DNA of 34,067 bases from an uncultured Pseudomonadota bacterium. Lineage in GTDB: Bacteria > Pseudomonadota > Alphaproteobacteria > RF32 > CAG-239. The translations under genes were made by a program, and so were the position numbers. The stretch covers positions 1 through 34,067 of the forward strand of contig CADAAN010000009.1 of NCBI GenBank assembly GCA_902785935.1, given 5' to 3'. This document shows, piece by piece, positions 32,509-34,067 of this stretch (the stretch's first letter is position 1; every line of letters begins with the position of its first letter). The notes beneath the pieces were generated by a model. That model was not told the DNA's origin. It saw only the letters and a list, made by a program, of their open reading frames with translations, and searched no databases.

Positions 32509-33222
32509 TTACCTTCTTACCTCAAATTTTTCAAACGCCCCGCTTAAAAAAGAAATCAGCTTTTCATCTGATATCAGCGATTCGCAGACTGTATCCGTTG
32601 TTGATTTGTCTGATTCTATCGGGCGATATTTTTGCAAATAGTATTCTTTGACGCCTTTATTTTTCAAAAATGCGCCGAGTTCAAATAAATCATCAACCGT
32701 TAATTCGCGCGGGTCGCATGTTGTGCGACATTCAAAGTGTATGCCGCTTTGAAGGAGCAAATCAAGGCTTTTTCCCATTGCATCAAATGCATCAAAACCG
32801 CCTGTTAAGGCTTTGTATTTTGCTTTAGGCCCTTTAATATCCAAGCCGACCCAATCCAAGAGAGGCAAAACTTTTCTTAAATGTTCCGGCCGATAGCCGC
32901 CCGTATGAAGCCCGACCATATAGCCCATGTCTTTTGCTTTTTGAACAGCGTTATAAAGCCCTTCTTGCACCAAAGGTTCGCCACCTGAAAAAACAACGGC
33001 GTCGAGCATCCCCTTGCGTTTTTCGATAAATTTAAAAAATTTATCGGCCGTCCATATCGATTCGTCTGTGTTTTTTAAGGGCTGAAGCGACGCATTATAA
33101 CAAAAAGGACACCGCCACGGACAACCTTGTAAAAAGGCAACAACGGCGATGTGAGAAGGAAAATCGACGATGCTGAAAGTTTCAACATCGCCGATTTTTA
33201 TTTCTGTTTTGCTTTCGCTCAT
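32509..33222 (-). CDS. nrdG: Anaerobic RNR-activating radical SAM enzyme
   Basis: The product of about 237 residues has the radical-SAM motif C34-PWR-C38-PF-C41 after VVAFLQGCPWRC. FSGGEPLVQEG and VGLDIKGP are the expected downstream motifs. It resembles NrdG-type activases that install the glycyl radical in class III ribonucleotide reductase. I chose the ATG at 33222, with AAGG seven bases upstream, over a TTG at 33228. It lies directly downstream of the reductase genes. Its stop codon directly abuts that of the convergent prepilin gene, with no room for a terminator. Confidence 0.88.
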   Translation of the reverse strand: MSESKTEIKIGDVETFSIVDFPSHIAVVAFLQGCPWRCPFCYNASLQPLKNTDESIWTADKFFKFIEKRKGMLDAVVFSGGEPLVQEGLYNAVQKAKDMGYMVGLHTGGYRPEHLRKVLPLLDWVGLDIKGPKAKYKALTGGFDAFDAMGKSLDLLLQSGIHFECRTTCDPRELTVDDLFELGAFLKNKGVKEYYLQKYRPIESDKSTTDTVCESLISDEKLISFLSGAFEKFEVRR

Positions 33223-33240
33223 AATCAACCTTAGTGATTA

Positions 33241-33450
33241 TTATTCAGCGGCGCAAGCCAATTCTTCTCTCATGCCTTCCAAAGCTTTTTCTTCGGTAAA
33301 GCAACATTTAGAGCGCTCATAGTACTCCGATTTTTTGCCCTTATTGAATTCGCTTACCGGTCTGTGATAACCCATAACGCGTGTCCAGATTTCGCATTTT
33401 TGGCGTTCGTCGTTGCTGAGTTTAATATCTTCAAAATTTATAACGTTCAT
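33241..33450 (-). CDS. nrdD: Stand-alone glycyl-radical domain of NrdD
   Basis: The 69-residue product matches the extreme C-terminus of class III ribonucleotide reductase: CEIWTRVMGYHRPVSEFNKG, then KKSEYYER. The radical-bearing glycine would be G27 in RVMGY. In usual NrdD this segment continues directly from the zinc-finger region in one chain. Here the large subunit stops 31 bases upstream, and this frame has its own AGGAGA ribosome-binding site. It ends in ELACAAE after a CC pair. It looks like a designed split rather than a frameshift, because both parts have clean ends and their own translation signal. Confidence 0.75.
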   Translation of the reverse strand: MNVINFEDIKLSNDERQKCEIWTRVMGYHRPVSEFNKGKKSEYYERSKCCFTEEKALEGMREELACAAE

Positions 33451-33481
33451 TTATATTCTCCTAAGTAAAATTGTTCTTTTA

Positions 33482-34067
33482 TTATTCGTTAGCGGCCGCT
33501 CTTAGCTTAGCCAATTTCTTTTCTTCATCACAAATCGGGCAATATTCGTGTTCACCTTCCAAATATCCGTGTTTCGGGCAAACAGAGAATGTCGGAGTAA
33601 TTGTGATGTATGGTAAACGGTAGTTACTCAAAACCTTTTTTACGAGTTCACGGCATACTTTTGCAGAAGATATGCGTTGATTCATATAGAGGTGAAGCAC
33701 TGTACCACCGGTATATTTTGTCTGCAGAACAGACTGCAAATCCAAGGCCTCAAACGGGTCATCAGTAAAGCCCATCGGAAGCTGTGAAGAGTTTGTATAA
33801 TACGGATCTTCTTTTGTTCCGGCCTGAATAATACCCGGAAATCTCTTTTTATCTTCTCTGGCAAAGCGATATGTTGCGCTCTCAGCCGGAGTTGCTTCCA
33901 AATTATACATATGTCCTGTTTCTTCTTGAATCTTAACCATTTTAGCACGGATATAATCCAAGAACTTAATTGCAAAGCTTTGTCCCCACTCATCGGCAAT
34001 ATTGTGTTCGTCATTAGTGAAGTTTCTGATCATTTCGTTGATGCCGTTAACGCCGATAGTTGAGAAG
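33482..34067 (-). CDS. nrdD: Anaerobic ribonucleoside-triphosphate reductase (partial)
   Basis: The frame is open to the right edge of the window, so the N-terminal part is missing. The visible C-terminal 195 or so residues include STIGVNGINEM, FAREDKKRFPGIIQAGTKED, GGTVLHLYMNQRI, and a zinc-binding CPKHGYLEGEHEYCPIC. These are hallmarks of NrdD, which makes deoxyribonucleotides under anaerobic conditions. The chain ends at ANE soon after the zinc site, before the glycyl-radical segment, which is encoded by the next gene. The operon continues with nrdG. Confidence 0.9.
   Translation of the reverse strand, partial: FSTIGVNGINEMIRNFTNDEHNIADEWGQSFAIKFLDYIRAKMVKIQEETGHMYNLEATPAESATYRFAREDKKRFPGIIQAGTKEDPYYTNSSQLPMGFTDDPFEALDLQSVLQTKYTGGTVLHLYMNQRISSAKVCRELVKKVLSNYRLPYITITPTFSVCPKHGYLEGEHEYCPICDEEKKLAKLRAAANE

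Noticed and set aside
32500-32520. Terminator between the convergent prepilin and nrdG genes
   Set aside because: The stop codons abut at 32508/32509 and no hairpin is present; transcripts probably overlap.

Overview
The window looks like chromosome of an anaerobic, low-GC alphaproteobacterium, probably from the gut-associated 'Azospirillum-like' (RF32-type) group. This placement is inference. It rests on a chromosomal rsmG-parA-parB operon with two perfect parS sites, a class III (oxygen-sensitive) ribonucleotide reductase locus, and a prepilin with an SGR-SMVEMLG N-terminus, a form I associate with those genomes. No rRNA, tRNA, CRISPR, integrase, transposase or relaxase was found.

Positions 1-13,862 (minus strand) hold one long operon for a VirB-type type IV secretion system. 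In transcription order it encodes two short VirB2-like pilins, a third VirB2-like core fused to long extensions, VirB3, VirB4, four consecutive signal-peptide/coiled-coil proteins (607, 239, 411 and 1303 residues) where VirB5/VirB6 would be expected, and VirB8. The operon runs off the left edge past a 104-bp tandem repeat. No polytopic VirB6 is visible.

Positions 14,272-24,928 (plus strand, divergent) hold an eight-gene type IVb pilus operon in the order of the plasmid R64 thin pilus: a membrane-anchored acidic protein with an OmpA-like tail, a PilL/TcpQ-like lipoprotein, the PilN secretin, PilO, PilP, the PilQ ATPase, PilR, and a PilS-like pilin-fold protein that lacks a normal prepilin cleavage site. 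A bidirectional terminator closes it.

Positions 24,953-31,525 mix surface-protein and housekeeping genes on the minus strand: two secreted BspA-like leucine-rich-repeat proteins that share a C-terminal tail, gpsA, and rsmG-parA-parB followed by a small Cys-rich gene resembling the ferredoxin:thioredoxin reductase catalytic subunit. A parS palindrome follows that gene and could also act as its terminator. A canonical prepilin gene (31,936-32,508, plus strand) and the split nrdD / nrdD-glycyl-radical-domain / nrdG operon (minus strand) complete the window.

The most striking signal is non-coding. Three copies of an approximately 220-255-nt structured element (26,109-26,327 minus; 28,605-28,858 minus; 31,658-31,905 plus) each lie directly upstream of, and co-oriented with, a gene for an exported surface protein: the two LRR proteins and the prepilin. 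Each copy has its own -35/17 bp/-10 promoter, several helices with compensatory base changes between copies, a loop pseudoknot, a conserved unpaired core and a closing intrinsic-terminator-like hairpin. I read it as an undescribed cis-regulatory RNA (riboswitch or attenuator) or a family of small RNAs tied to surface-protein expression.
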